DNA from: Rotaria socialis
Lineage: Eukaryota; Rotifera; Eurotatoria; Philodinida; Philodinidae
Assembly: GCA_905331475.1 (NCBI GenBank)
Contig: CAJNYU010002348.1
Location: forward strand, 104,096-168,095
Length of the DNA: 64,000 nucleotides
Direction of reading: 5' to 3'
Shown here: positions 1-10,200 of the stretch, in pieces
Layout: every line of letters begins with the position of its first letter
Position numbering within the stretch: the stretch's first letter is position 1
Notes under the pieces: model-generated
Seen by the model: the letters and a program-made list of their open reading frames with translations, nothing else
Database searches by the model: none
Told to the model about the DNA's origin: nothing
Program-made: the position numbers and the translations under genes

Positions 1-589
1 GGCACGAATAGAAAATGAACAGCGGAGTCACCAATAGAAACGAATAACTGCAGAACGAGAATGTTCATTTAACAATAGGATGCATAAAACAACATTTTTG
101 CTAGAAAAAAAAACATCTTAATTGGCGGTACACAGACGTACTGCAACCAAGAGTTTTCGAATAACCCAAAATCTAGGAAAATTTTTCGCAGAAACAACTT
201 TATTTCTTAAATTTTGTGGGGGGCTGGCCCCCCACAGCCCCCCTCTAATCGGAGTCCCTGGATGAAATGAAAAGACCGTACTTCACAATGAAAGCTAATT
301 AGAATAACTTGAGACAACTTCAAACTATTTTTCCCATACTAAGTTATATTTGGCCTAAGTATTCGTCATCTAGAATACTTATAAATGTGTTAGTCTGACA
401 AATGCATAGATGACAAATTCTTTCATTGCTGCACTTGATAATGTGCTTGAATTCATCAAAAAATTGGAACTTAATTTCACAAAGATCTAGCCGCATTTTC
501 TCTTGCAATATCTCACTCATGAAAACAATTATCCTAGTTTCTATAGTTGAGAGTTTGAAACGAATACGAATTATTCGAAATTTATTTAC
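1..589. other. Intron or downstream sequence of the mL51-like gene, with a G/C-run hairpin
   Basis: No coding exon could be supported here. The second mL51-like exon ends at 590 in a GTAAAT donor on the minus strand, so this stretch is probably its following intron. The next exon would lie outside the window. Positions 216-235 hold a perfect 9-bp inverted repeat made of G and C runs (GTGGGGGGC, 2-nt loop, GCCCCCCAC), followed by another C run. It stands out against the AT-rich surroundings and may be a transposable-element end. Confidence 0.4.
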
Positions 590-895
590 CTATATAATCA
601 TTCTGTCCGAAGGTTGATGCTTCTAAAGTCCATTCTTGTGGATCGATGAATGGAGGTAAATAATTAGGTGGATCTTTCAAATGAGCTACTCGTGGAAGAT
701 AACCTTTAAAGGCAAATAAAAACAGCATTTAAGTTTTCTGCGAGAAAACAAAAACTAAAATAATATACCTCCTTGATAATATTTTGGTTCATGACCATAA
801 CCTTTGACATATTCACCAAAACGCTTAAATGTTCGAATTGAAATAGTTAATGAACAATTCGAATTTGTTCTTGGAACGAAAGATCGAATGAACAT
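590..895 (-). CDS. MRPL51: Mitochondrial ribosomal protein mL51-like, 5' exons only (partial)
   Basis: Two minus-strand exons are visible: 769-895, starting at ATG 895 with the reading MFIRSFVPRTNSN, and 590-703. They join in frame through the donor GGAG|GTATAT and an acceptor after TTTAAAG. The second exon reads PPNYLPPFIDPQEWTLE and then ASTFGQNDYI, which resembles the mL51 signature around NDYIDILG. The split codon left at the donor (G) would allow the following aspartate. The remaining exons, with the conserved PxWLRG region, are not found in 1-589 and must lie upstream of the window start. The N-terminus is rich in Arg/Ser/Thr and could be a mitochondrial targeting segment. If the call is right, the protein belongs to the large subunit of the mitoribosome. 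The family call rests on a short motif recalled from homologues and is tentative. The start is 160 bp from the 3' end of the SFT2 gene on the same strand. Confidence 0.42.
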
Positions 896-1054
896 ATCTT
901 TAACATAAATAAAGCAAACGTAATTATCACAACAATTTTGTTTCGGCGTTTTAGAATATCAAGATTTAGTAATATTAATAAAATAATAACAAAAAAGAAA
1001 AAGAAAAAGAAAATTTATTGTTACAATCCTACAAAAAGTGTGTCTAGTTTTATT

Positions 1055-3465
1055 TTAAACTGGCAATGTTGTTGAGACCGTTTTTGAGACAAATGTATAA
1101 AAAAGTTTCGAGAAAAATTTCAAACCATGTGCACCACCGGGTATGTACGACACAATATACCTAAAAGAATATTCGATTATATTTAAATGAAAATTATTAT
1201 TTACCAGATGAGAGAAATAACTTGCAATAGAACAAAAATAAGTGTAAAGAAATAACTTTTGACCTAGAATAAAAAAAAAGAAATTTAAAAAAACGAGCCA
1301 GGTGGCGGGTGCTAGCCGCCATGCCTTGCCTGGTGTTGTCGTATAGGTCCGAAGACCTTCCGTCCTTGTCAAGGGGAGTGCTAACCGTCTCTCCTTTTCT
1401 ACGACACAACTCTTTGCTGTCCATAATTTTTGTTTTATAGTGAAATCAGTTTATAGAAAAAATGCGGTGAATGTCTGTTAGCTAATTGAGAGACGATGAC
1501 TGGTGACATCTTGTTAGATGAGAAAAACAATATTTACCCATACAGAATAATATACTGTGCAAATAAGAGTAATCATATAAGTTATAGAAAATGGGAGACG
1601 ATCAATATTTGTTAAATGTTTAAGATGATTTGTTGGTCCCCATAACATTGAAAAACTAAATAAATAAATGGGACAAAAAAACGCACAAAATCTACATATA
1701 TTTAAGAAACTCTGCGCTTACCTCGATAGGAAAAACAGACTACCAAATGAAAATAGTAAAGCAAATTTTCGTGCTTTGAATACAATAACGGGAATATAAA
1801 GTGTAGCCAATGACATACAAAATATACCCATAACAAGACATAGCATAAAACCCACGATTCGTTGCTTACGACTCTAAATAAACAATAATAAGAAAAAACA
1901 AATTAAAAGATAGAAGTAATAATCTTTTATATAAGCCAAATGCGAAAACACATGTATTCCAACAATTTATTATACGTATGTGTCAACCAGTGCAAAGGAA
2001 TAGTGCACAGCGATGTTGCTACTTAAAACGTTCAAATCATAATAGAAAATGTACGAGATCAAATTTCATTTCGGCTATTACTCACAAGAAACAATCAAGT
2101 GAAACTGGAATAACCAGAAGAAAAAAAAGTTCAATTAAATGTACCTGAAGATTATTGTTGACTAGTATGCGATTTTGAGCTATTTATCTCATGAATCAAA
2201 TTTAATGGCAAGAAAAGATTTGATCAGTAAAGTAGATTAAATGATCAGTGAAATGATTAAATGATCAGTCCTCTACCCACAGAATAGAAGCCCACTTCGG
2301 AAATTGGTACTGTTTGAATTCCATGAATTCGGAATCTATGGAAAATCCATATGAGCCCATCAAAATCCAATTCAGCAAAGTTAAACTGTGAGTAGAACCG
2401 CTATAAGTTGTGTCCGATACGACTGGGCTGATGCGACCCCACTGTGCTTCAGAACAGCTTATAATTTAAGACCATATGGATTCCCCATGAATTATGAATC
2501 CATGGAATTCAGATAGAACCAATTTTTGGAGTAGACTTCTATTATGTGGGTACTTACTCCGACAAGAGTTGAATATAACGACGTTTTTATGCTTTAAAAG
2601 CGCACGTTTTGGCGCGTTAAAACGATTTTTTTATGATAGAAAACGTGTCTTGGCACACTGAAATGTGTGTTGTTGATGCACTAAAACGTCGCTATTTTCA
2701 ACACTTGTCTGGCTGAGTAGAGGACTGATAATTTAATCATTTTACTGATCATTTTTATACTTTTTACTGCTCATTTATCTTACTGAACATTTCATCTATT
2801 TAACTGATCATTTAATCTTTTCTACTGATCATGTAAATCCATGCCAAATTTAATTAAGAACATAATTTGATAAGGATATAATTTTTAAATAGTGTCTTGT
2901 CTAGAGTGAATCTGAAATCATCGTAGATTTAGGAAAATTGTGTGAGAAACCATTTCAATATCTTCAAAGATTTATCAATATACTATTGCTACCGAGATCG
3001 TGACCACAGCTGATGCGAAAAGCTGATCTTGATCGAAATGTAAAACTAATATAATCTCGAATGTCTGTACAGAATATAGATTCATTTCTCAATATTCTTT
3101 TGAAATACATTGCACAAATCTATTAGTATTGATCTGTTATTTGAGGAAAAAAAAGCTATGATATTGAACACATCCAAAAGCGCGTTCAAAATCAAAAAAT
3201 ATAATCTTACCAATGCTGGTAAGATAGGATCGTTGTCACCTTTTTGTAATAATATTTGCATATCATCTGCACTTGATGATGATGATGATGATGATGATGT
3301 TGATGAACCATCTGAACGTTTGTTAAAAAAGCTTTGTACACGATCTATATTTGTTTGAAATAAGTCTCGTGAGAAAACTGCTCGAGACCATGATTGAATA
3401 TTGTCATCATTATTACTATTAGATTCGTTAACAAAACTTTGTAAACGTGAAAATTTTGAATCCAT
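1055..3465 (-). CDS. SFT2D: SFT2-domain vesicle transport protein (five exons, about 229 aa)
   Basis: Exons 3211-3465, 1722-1873, 1538-1655, 1205-1263 and 1055-1160 join in frame to 690 nt. The N-terminal exon is hydrophilic: MDSKFSRLQSFVNES, then a run of nine serines, ending DPILPAL. The rest encodes four hydrophobic segments typical of SFT2/Got1-like proteins: RIVGFMLCLVMGIF, KFALLFSFGSLFFLS, ITYMITLICTVYYSVW and SYFFTLIFVLLQVISLIW. It ends with YIVSYIPGGAHGLKFFSK. The LWGP and SYIPGG motifs and the order of segments match the SFT2 family, membrane proteins that help endosome-derived vesicles fuse with the Golgi. The length is nearer the SFT2D3 type, which has a longer N-terminal tail, than the roughly 160-aa short forms. 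A possible AATAAA signal lies just past the stop at 1014-1019. Intron 1 (1874-3210) and intron 3 (1264-1537) carry repeat or structured elements described separately. Splicing is inferred from frame continuity. Confidence 0.85.
1294..1430 (-). other. GC-rich, multi-stem structured island inside an SFT2 intron
   Basis: Between exons 3 and 4 of the SFT2 gene lies a GC-rich block in an AT-rich intron. Read on the minus strand, 1405-1338 folds like a cloverleaf. GTCGTA and TACGAC close a 68-nt unit that contains GGAG...CTCC, CCTTGACAAGG and AGGTC-TTCG-GACCT, the last a stem capped by a classic UUCG tetraloop. It is followed by CCAGG...CCTGG enclosing GGCGG...CCGCC, then GGCTCG and a run of seven T (1294-1300), like an RNA polymerase III terminator. 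A GGTTAGCACTCC string recalls an A box, but the T-like and anticodon-like loops are too small for a tRNA. It could be a tRNA-derived SINE or an independent small RNA. No family is recognised. Confidence 0.4.
2195..2862. repeat. Nested foldback cluster in SFT2 intron 1
   Basis: The outer arms (about 2195-2272 and 2713-2862) are inverted copies rich in a TGATCAGT-containing repeat spaced by AAATGATTAAA-like sequence, with AAATTTAATGGCA-like outer ends. Between them are two further foldbacks. One is 2274-2552, with TACCCACA...GTGGGTA ends and about 47 bp of inverted arm at roughly 80 percent identity, flanked by TA. The other is about 2560-2707, with GACAAGAGTTGAA inverted against TTCAACACTTGTC. 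No coding potential was seen. This looks like nested insertions of miniature inverted-repeat elements in an intron. Confidence 0.65.
3275..3305. repeat. Coding (GAT)n microsatellite
   Basis: Consecutive GAT/TGA units on the plus strand lie inside SFT2 exon 1 and encode the serine run in the hydrophilic N-terminal tail. This tract is a likely site of length variation between individuals. Confidence 0.8.
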
Positions 3466-4256
3466 CTACAAAAATTGATTAGGTTATTGAATCGTTCTGA
3501 TTTTTGAGATAATCCTTTATTTTTCTACTCTTAAAAATTTTTATTGAAAAGATAGGTGTAAGAGAAGCGGAAAAATAAGAAGAAAAAAAATGAGAGAGAG
3601 AGAGAAAGAGAGAAGTTCATTAACATATACATAAAATATTGGTCGTATAAATATGAACAACTGAATTCCACACATAAGAAAAAAAACAAAAAGGAAAAAA
3701 AATATAATCCCACGAAATTAGTATTTGATATATGTGTCTCTTCATTTCTTCGTCTAAATTTTTATAACTCGGTAGCACATCTGTAGGAATGCAACACATA
3801 TATAGTTAATAGAACTGTTTTAATATTTTAATTAGGTTACCCATTGACTGTGTTCAGATCGCTTTCGTTTTGCTTTATAATAGACTAGAAATTTAAAAGA
3901 AGAAAAGAAACAAAATAGAGGCACATTAAAAATGAGTAAGAGACCGATACTGTTTGACTAACAAAGTGACTATTTTGATTTTGTCAGCTCACAAATATTA
4001 ATAAAAATAGTCCATCACCAACGATAAATATATATATATATATATATGTGTATAATACATACAAACACACTGTTTAAACAAAAATAAAAATAAGAAGACA
4101 ACACTGAAGAAAAAGTCACCGAAGAACATAAGGAAAAATAGTAATTCAGAAGCAATAACGTACAAGTAAAATTAAGCAGATATCAGTGAAAGGTGATAGA
4201 ACAATCAAAATAAATCGAATGGCTATTTCTGTTATTTTTTTGGTTTTTGACTATTA

Positions 4257-7200
4257 TTATACAGATGATGATGGAAATCGAGCATTTGGTGTTTCATCTT
4301 GGTAATTGATACTGTATTCAAGCATCTATATTAAACAAAAATAAAAATAAGAAATTAGCTTCTGTTATAGTTGAGTATATTTGCATACTGTTAGGATAAG
4401 AATAAGTAAGCTATTATTATTATTATTATTTCTATTTTTAGCAAATGCGTAATTCGTAGTTAGAACAACAGAGAGCCAAAATAGCTGCCGTGTAAACAGC
4501 GATACGTAAGATAAGTTTTGTCTATTCTAATTCTAGGGAAAATTTGTTGGTTGATGCTTTTAGGCATCTTTTCTTTTCCAAACTTAGATTATTAAAACTA
4601 CGTAAATACTTCTTCATACTTTTATTTTTACTTATCTAGACAATAGATAATTCATTATACCGATCACAACATTGTTTTTCTAATGAAAATTGTAAAAAAT
4701 GATCTAAAAGAAGTGCTGAAGTGTCTGAATAGATGTTTTGTCATGCTTCTCCTATTTTCCTCCAGTCATGAGACGTGACACGCATGTTAGCAACATCTTG
4801 TATGTTTTGATGTATAGCTTTACAATGTTTCTTCCTTGTCACAAGACGTGACAGATGTACTTCAGTATTACCATTGTCGTCCGATAGAATATAACTGGCA
4901 TGCCATAAGACGTCAAAATCTCCTACGGGATTAGTCTAACACATGATTGAATTTTAGATATCTATTCATTGCCATTCTCGTATACTGACTATAATAAATT
5001 ACGACTAACTTCTATAATCATTAACACAGATTATCAGTAGGAAGCCATGCAAAAACTGAAACCTGCTGATAAATCCCGTCGATTCACATGTCAGCGACTC
5101 AATGATGTTTTATAGTTTAATCCCGCAGAGATTGCATCAAAAACTTTTTTTTCTTCTTTACTTGATGAAATATATATCAAGAAAAAGGTTGTTAGTTGCT
5201 TTTAATTATTTCATTAAACTACGGACATCTTGAGATGTGTCAGTTTCTGCTTATAATTCTATAGAATATCGAAGTGAATCATTAAATTTTACCATATGAC
5301 AATAATTCTATAGTTTATCTTTCTATAGAACAGAAACAAACAAGAAACTAGGGTCGAGTATTTTGTTTCTGTGTTTAATTCAAGAAGAAAAATTTTCTGA
5401 AAAGAAACAACTGTACATGTATATAATATATACCTTGTCGATTTCATTCATAAGTGCAGTCTTTTGTATTTCATGTGATTTTGTTAGATTTTCTTTTTCC
5501 CGATCTTGTTTCATCATTTGTCGTTTTCGTTCTTCTAAAAATTTCTTTGTATTATTTGATTTTAATTCCCGTACACGACGATCTAAATCTGATTTATTTC
5601 TAATATTTTTCTCCGAGCCAAGTCGTTTACTATCTTCAATATTTTGTCGTACTTGACTTAATTCAAGATCTTTTTTCTCTCTAGAAAAAAAAAGAAAAAG
5701 AAATTAAAATCTATTATTTAGATTCTATACCTCGAATGTCTTTCAGTTATTTCTTTAATCTGCGTTTTTTGGGATTCATCAAGTAAAGATATTAATAAAT
5801 CACATTGTTCTTTCGTATGTTGTCGGCGAAGAACATTTAATTCTGTTAATTGCCGTTGTACAAGTGATGTCCATTCGACATTTTGTTCGTTGATTAAATC
5901 CATTAACTAGTAAAGAAAATTTATTTGCAGTAAAATAAATCAATAAATTTTAATGTTACCTTAGGATCATTTTTTCCTTCACTTGAACTACCACCATTAC
6001 TAAAAACAAATAACAATAACGCAAAGTTAATTAAAATATGAATACGATAGAATGAAAATGAATTAGTAAAATTAGTATCTAGTTTTTTTTTTTGAGCAAT
6101 TAAACAATACCTTGTCACCAAGAATTTAAATGAGCAATGACAAAAAGTACTTAAGAAAACCATATTTATCGTTCGATTTTTCTACTAGTTTTATTTTTAG
6201 TTTATTACCTTAATTCTTTTTTGGAACTTCCACTACTCATCATCGGTGATCTTGATATTTTTTCATAATCCGTTTTTGCTTTACTCATCATTTTTGATTG
6301 TTGTTCACCAAGTAGATTTTGCTCTTTTGCATGCTTCTTTTTCATTAAACTTAATTCTTTATCTTGTTTAGTTTTTATTTTACAGAAAGTTTTATGGTCA
6401 CGTAAATAATCTGATGTTATAGGGGTGGCTGCATCATTTTGGCTTTTCGATTTTATTGATGTTGATATAGAAGTATTCGTTTCAACTGTTCCATATGTAC
6501 TAATCGATGCGCTGCTAGGCACAGTTGTTAGGGTTGCTTTTGTGTCGTGTGAAGTTGCTGATACTGAGCCAGAATCATTTACACGAGATCGCCGTAAAGA
6601 TGAACTTGTAGATGTTGAGCAGTTTTCAAATGAGCTATTAGATGTTGCATTAAGTAATTCTTCAGTTCGTTTCATTAATAATGGTTTATTTAATTGATCA
6701 ACAAATGCACTTAAACCATCAGGGACATAAGATTTTAGTATAATTTGGCAAAATATTGTTGGCAATGATAACGGAAAGTTTCCTTCGGTACGCAATGATA
6801 TGTGTCTATAACCAGCTTGCAAACCATCTAATGGTAAAACACGTTGTCCTATAAGTTTTCCTGTTTCTTCATAAACAGCAATACGTAATATAGCTAGGTC
6901 CGGAAGAACAATCTAAAGTTAAATTTGATTAATTTTAAAACAAAAGTTTATTTTGAATTTTTTCAGTTTTATTGATTACTTTTCGAAATTCGAAGACGCT
7001 TTCATCGTATTTTGGATTAAGACCATTAGCTGGGATTGTTTTAGTACGATATTCTTTACGAATTGTGTCGGCTGGTAAACCATACATATCAACTTCAACG
7101 TATGTACCAATCTTTTTATCTGATAAGAATTGACCTGATATAACACGTACACTACAAAATGCTGCTATAACACCATCTACTGGACTTTCAGCATATGGAT

Positions 7201-10200
7201 CAAATGTACGATCAGGTCGACGCATAAAATCCGGTTTTAATAAATAGCTAAATAAGAAAGAGAGAAATATTTTGTTTTTGTTTTTGTTTTCGAGTTTAGT
7301 TTCGTTTCGTTAATTTTTATTTCAATATCTATCGACATCTTTCATGTTATTTTCTTTGTTAATTTTATTATGATCGTCGAGTGATTTCGTGCTCAAAAGA
7401 AATATGTCAATAGTGTAATATAATTGATCAATCATTTTTTCTTCGGGATTAGATTCTTTCAAGTAGCTTCTATTTCTTATGGAAATAGGAATATTATCAA
7501 GTCTGATTATTAACATTGACATCGCGAGTCATCATAACTGTCTTTTTTTCTTTAAAAGAACAAGAAAAGAAAAGAATAGAATAGAGGAATCTAGACTCTT
7601 AAGATATCGTTTAATGTTTGCATCAAAATCAATATGGTGAGAAAAGAAAATGTTTTTGTCACCATTCTTGCTTTGGTTGTGTGTGAATGCGTACATTTGC
7701 ACACGTACTTTCATTTCATCTCATTGACTATTCTAACGACGACAGCAATAAATCATGCAAAATCAAGACAAGTTTCATCAAAATAATGAAACAGAAATAG
7801 TGTCATCACCATATTGCTTTCCTCATAGATCAACTATTGACGGAAATATGAGCTTCTTAAAAAAACAGAAGAACAAAGCAAAAACAAATATTTTTTGTTT
7901 TTCTTCTTCATATGCATTAAGAAAACGCTGAATACAGCATTATGCTCATGGGAAGCAATGAGTATCTAGAATAAACATCGTCGAGTCATTGAGCTTCATT
8001 GGTATATTGTTCTAGACAATTGATATGCCGATATTAATTGACTACCAGAGCAAGTGAATGGAGTGGAGGATAGAATAAGTTTCCACAGAATCATTTTGAT
8101 ATTTTCATTTATGATACCCTATTGTGATCGACTATTTTATATCACAAGGATGGTTACATGTCCTTCATCGAAATGAAATAGCATATGCTCATGAAATCAT
8201 TCGTAATATATTATTATCAATAGAATCTAATAGTGGAAAATACTATGGTATACCGAAAGATGGGTAAAATCAGGCAAAACGGGACATACCCCTCCCCCTC
8301 TTTGATTTGTCTTGTATTCTTTCTCAGTAAGTTCTTTTATCATAGACATATGTAAAAATGTTCGCTCTTTCAGATGCTAATTAATTAAGAAGTAACTAGT
8401 GAATATCTCTCTAACAATGCATCGAAAAAGCCTAAAACTTTCAGGATAAACTCTAGAACCTGAGTCACATCTATGTTAAAATTTTCAGCAAGATCAGACC
8501 TGAAAAATTTTCCTTAAAAAAAACGACTCTCTAGAGATCCCGTCAAATTCAGAAAAAAAATTGTTTTATTATCAGCTCAAAATACTGAGGAAGAATTTAT
8601 ACCTTTTTGAATTTTTTCAAAACTTTTCATTAAGTTATAAGAGCATTTTTTCGTTTGTACATTCGTACTGCATCATGTCGCTAACGAAAATGTCACGTCA
8701 TCAACGAAAAGTAAATCACATTTTTAGAAAAATCTAGACATGCTCACAAAATCTTTCGGATAACGTTTTGTAGTTTCAAGAATTCTCTACAGAATGTTTT
8801 GTTTAGTTTTCAAAAATGTTGTATTAATTCGGAGTTTTTTAAAAGTGAAAATTGATGTTCTTTTTTGTGTCACGTCACTAAAGTCAGTGTTTTATCGATA
8901 GCTGCTCTGAACGAAGTGCTCTACGGGTGATCTTTTCAGGGTATCTAGAATAATTTAATATACATATAACATATAAAAATGAGATCGTGGGCAGCTCACA
9001 GTCTCAAGGTATATGCGCTGCAATTTTGCGAAGTCACGTCTCTAGCAAATGATTTTGCCCATATATATATAAATATATATTAATGTAATTTTGTGGAAGC
9101 GCACGTAGAAATAAATAATTAATACATGAGTATAACACTGCGACGAAGATTATATTTCAATTTTCATTAAAAATTCTTATTTACTTCGAGTTTTCGACAA
9201 TTATCAATTGTCATCATCAGGAAATGGTGACACACAAAAAAACAAGTACAACTATATATAGCAATACATAAAAGGAATATACATGTGGTAGTTAATTAAT
9301 TTCAATGTGTTTCAATTTGTAAAAGTGTTATCTTTGATCTATAAACTACCACATGTATATTCCTTTTATGTATTGCTATATATAGTTGTACTTGTTTTTT
9401 TGTGTGTCACTATTTCCTGATGATGACAATTGATAATTGTCGAAAACTCGAAGTAAATAAGAATTTTCAATGAAAATTGAAATATGATGTTCGTTTCAGT
9501 GTTACATTCATGCATTAATTATATATTAATGTATTTATCTGTTTCTTTATCACACTGATGATAAAGAATAAGCAGCTGTAAAGATTTTCAACGATCTGCT
9601 GCTAGAGATAGCACCAAACGCTATTTTTCACAATGAGAAAACTTAGTCGAGCATTAAACTATTTAACATTATGTCATCCCAATAAAAAAGTTCACTAATG
9701 TAATAGAAGAAAATTTAAATCAAAATAAAACTAATCGATTGAGTCATCTCTATAAATCATCAAAAGTTCTACTCGTAGTCATATATATTTAAAAAAATCT
9801 TCATTCTATATTGATTTTAGCTAAGATATAAACAATGTTATTTATTGATGAAAATGATTTATCACAAATTCAGTTTATGTATATACCGTAAAGTAATTCT
9901 CAGCATCCGCAATGTTGACTTGATTATTGTCTTTCATCCACAAACGAAATTACGCGGTACATATGAAACAAGTCTTCAATTAGCAAATCTAATGGTTTGT
10001 TCACATGCTATGAATGACTGTCTTCAAGGGCAATTCTATGTTATTACAACTAATCATGTTACCGTATCTCATTTAGCATCGAAAAATACAATCTATACTA
10101 AACGACAAACATTTATTGAAAAGAATATATTTCGTCTATCATCATCACCGTTGCCTGTCATTATTAATTCATCTAGTTCTATCTCAGAAAGGTAGCGGGC

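Larger units (their letters stand above)
9115..9521. repeat. Long near-perfect inverted repeat (hairpin element)
   Basis: The left arm (about 9115-9291) and right arm (about 9346-9521) are reverse complements around a loop of about 54 nt. The inner 130 bp or so shows only about two mismatches; the outer ends are more diverged (TAACACTG inverted against CAGTGTTA). Such identity suggests a recent insertion or gene conversion. Each arm contains a sequence resembling a hammerhead ribozyme core. No open reading frame is present, so it is probably a non-autonomous mobile element. If transcribed with PLC-beta it would form a long double-stranded RNA hairpin. Confidence 0.85.

Noticed and set aside
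1338..1405. Conventional tRNA gene in the SFT2 intron
   Set aside because: The size and closing stem fit, but the loop equivalent to the T loop has 4 nt, the anticodon-like loop is too small and no proper anticodon stem exists.
1197..1424. 75-codon minus-strand frame across the GC-rich island as a protein
   Set aside because: It overlaps an intron and an SFT2 exon in another frame. The GC-rich part is better explained by structure than by coding.
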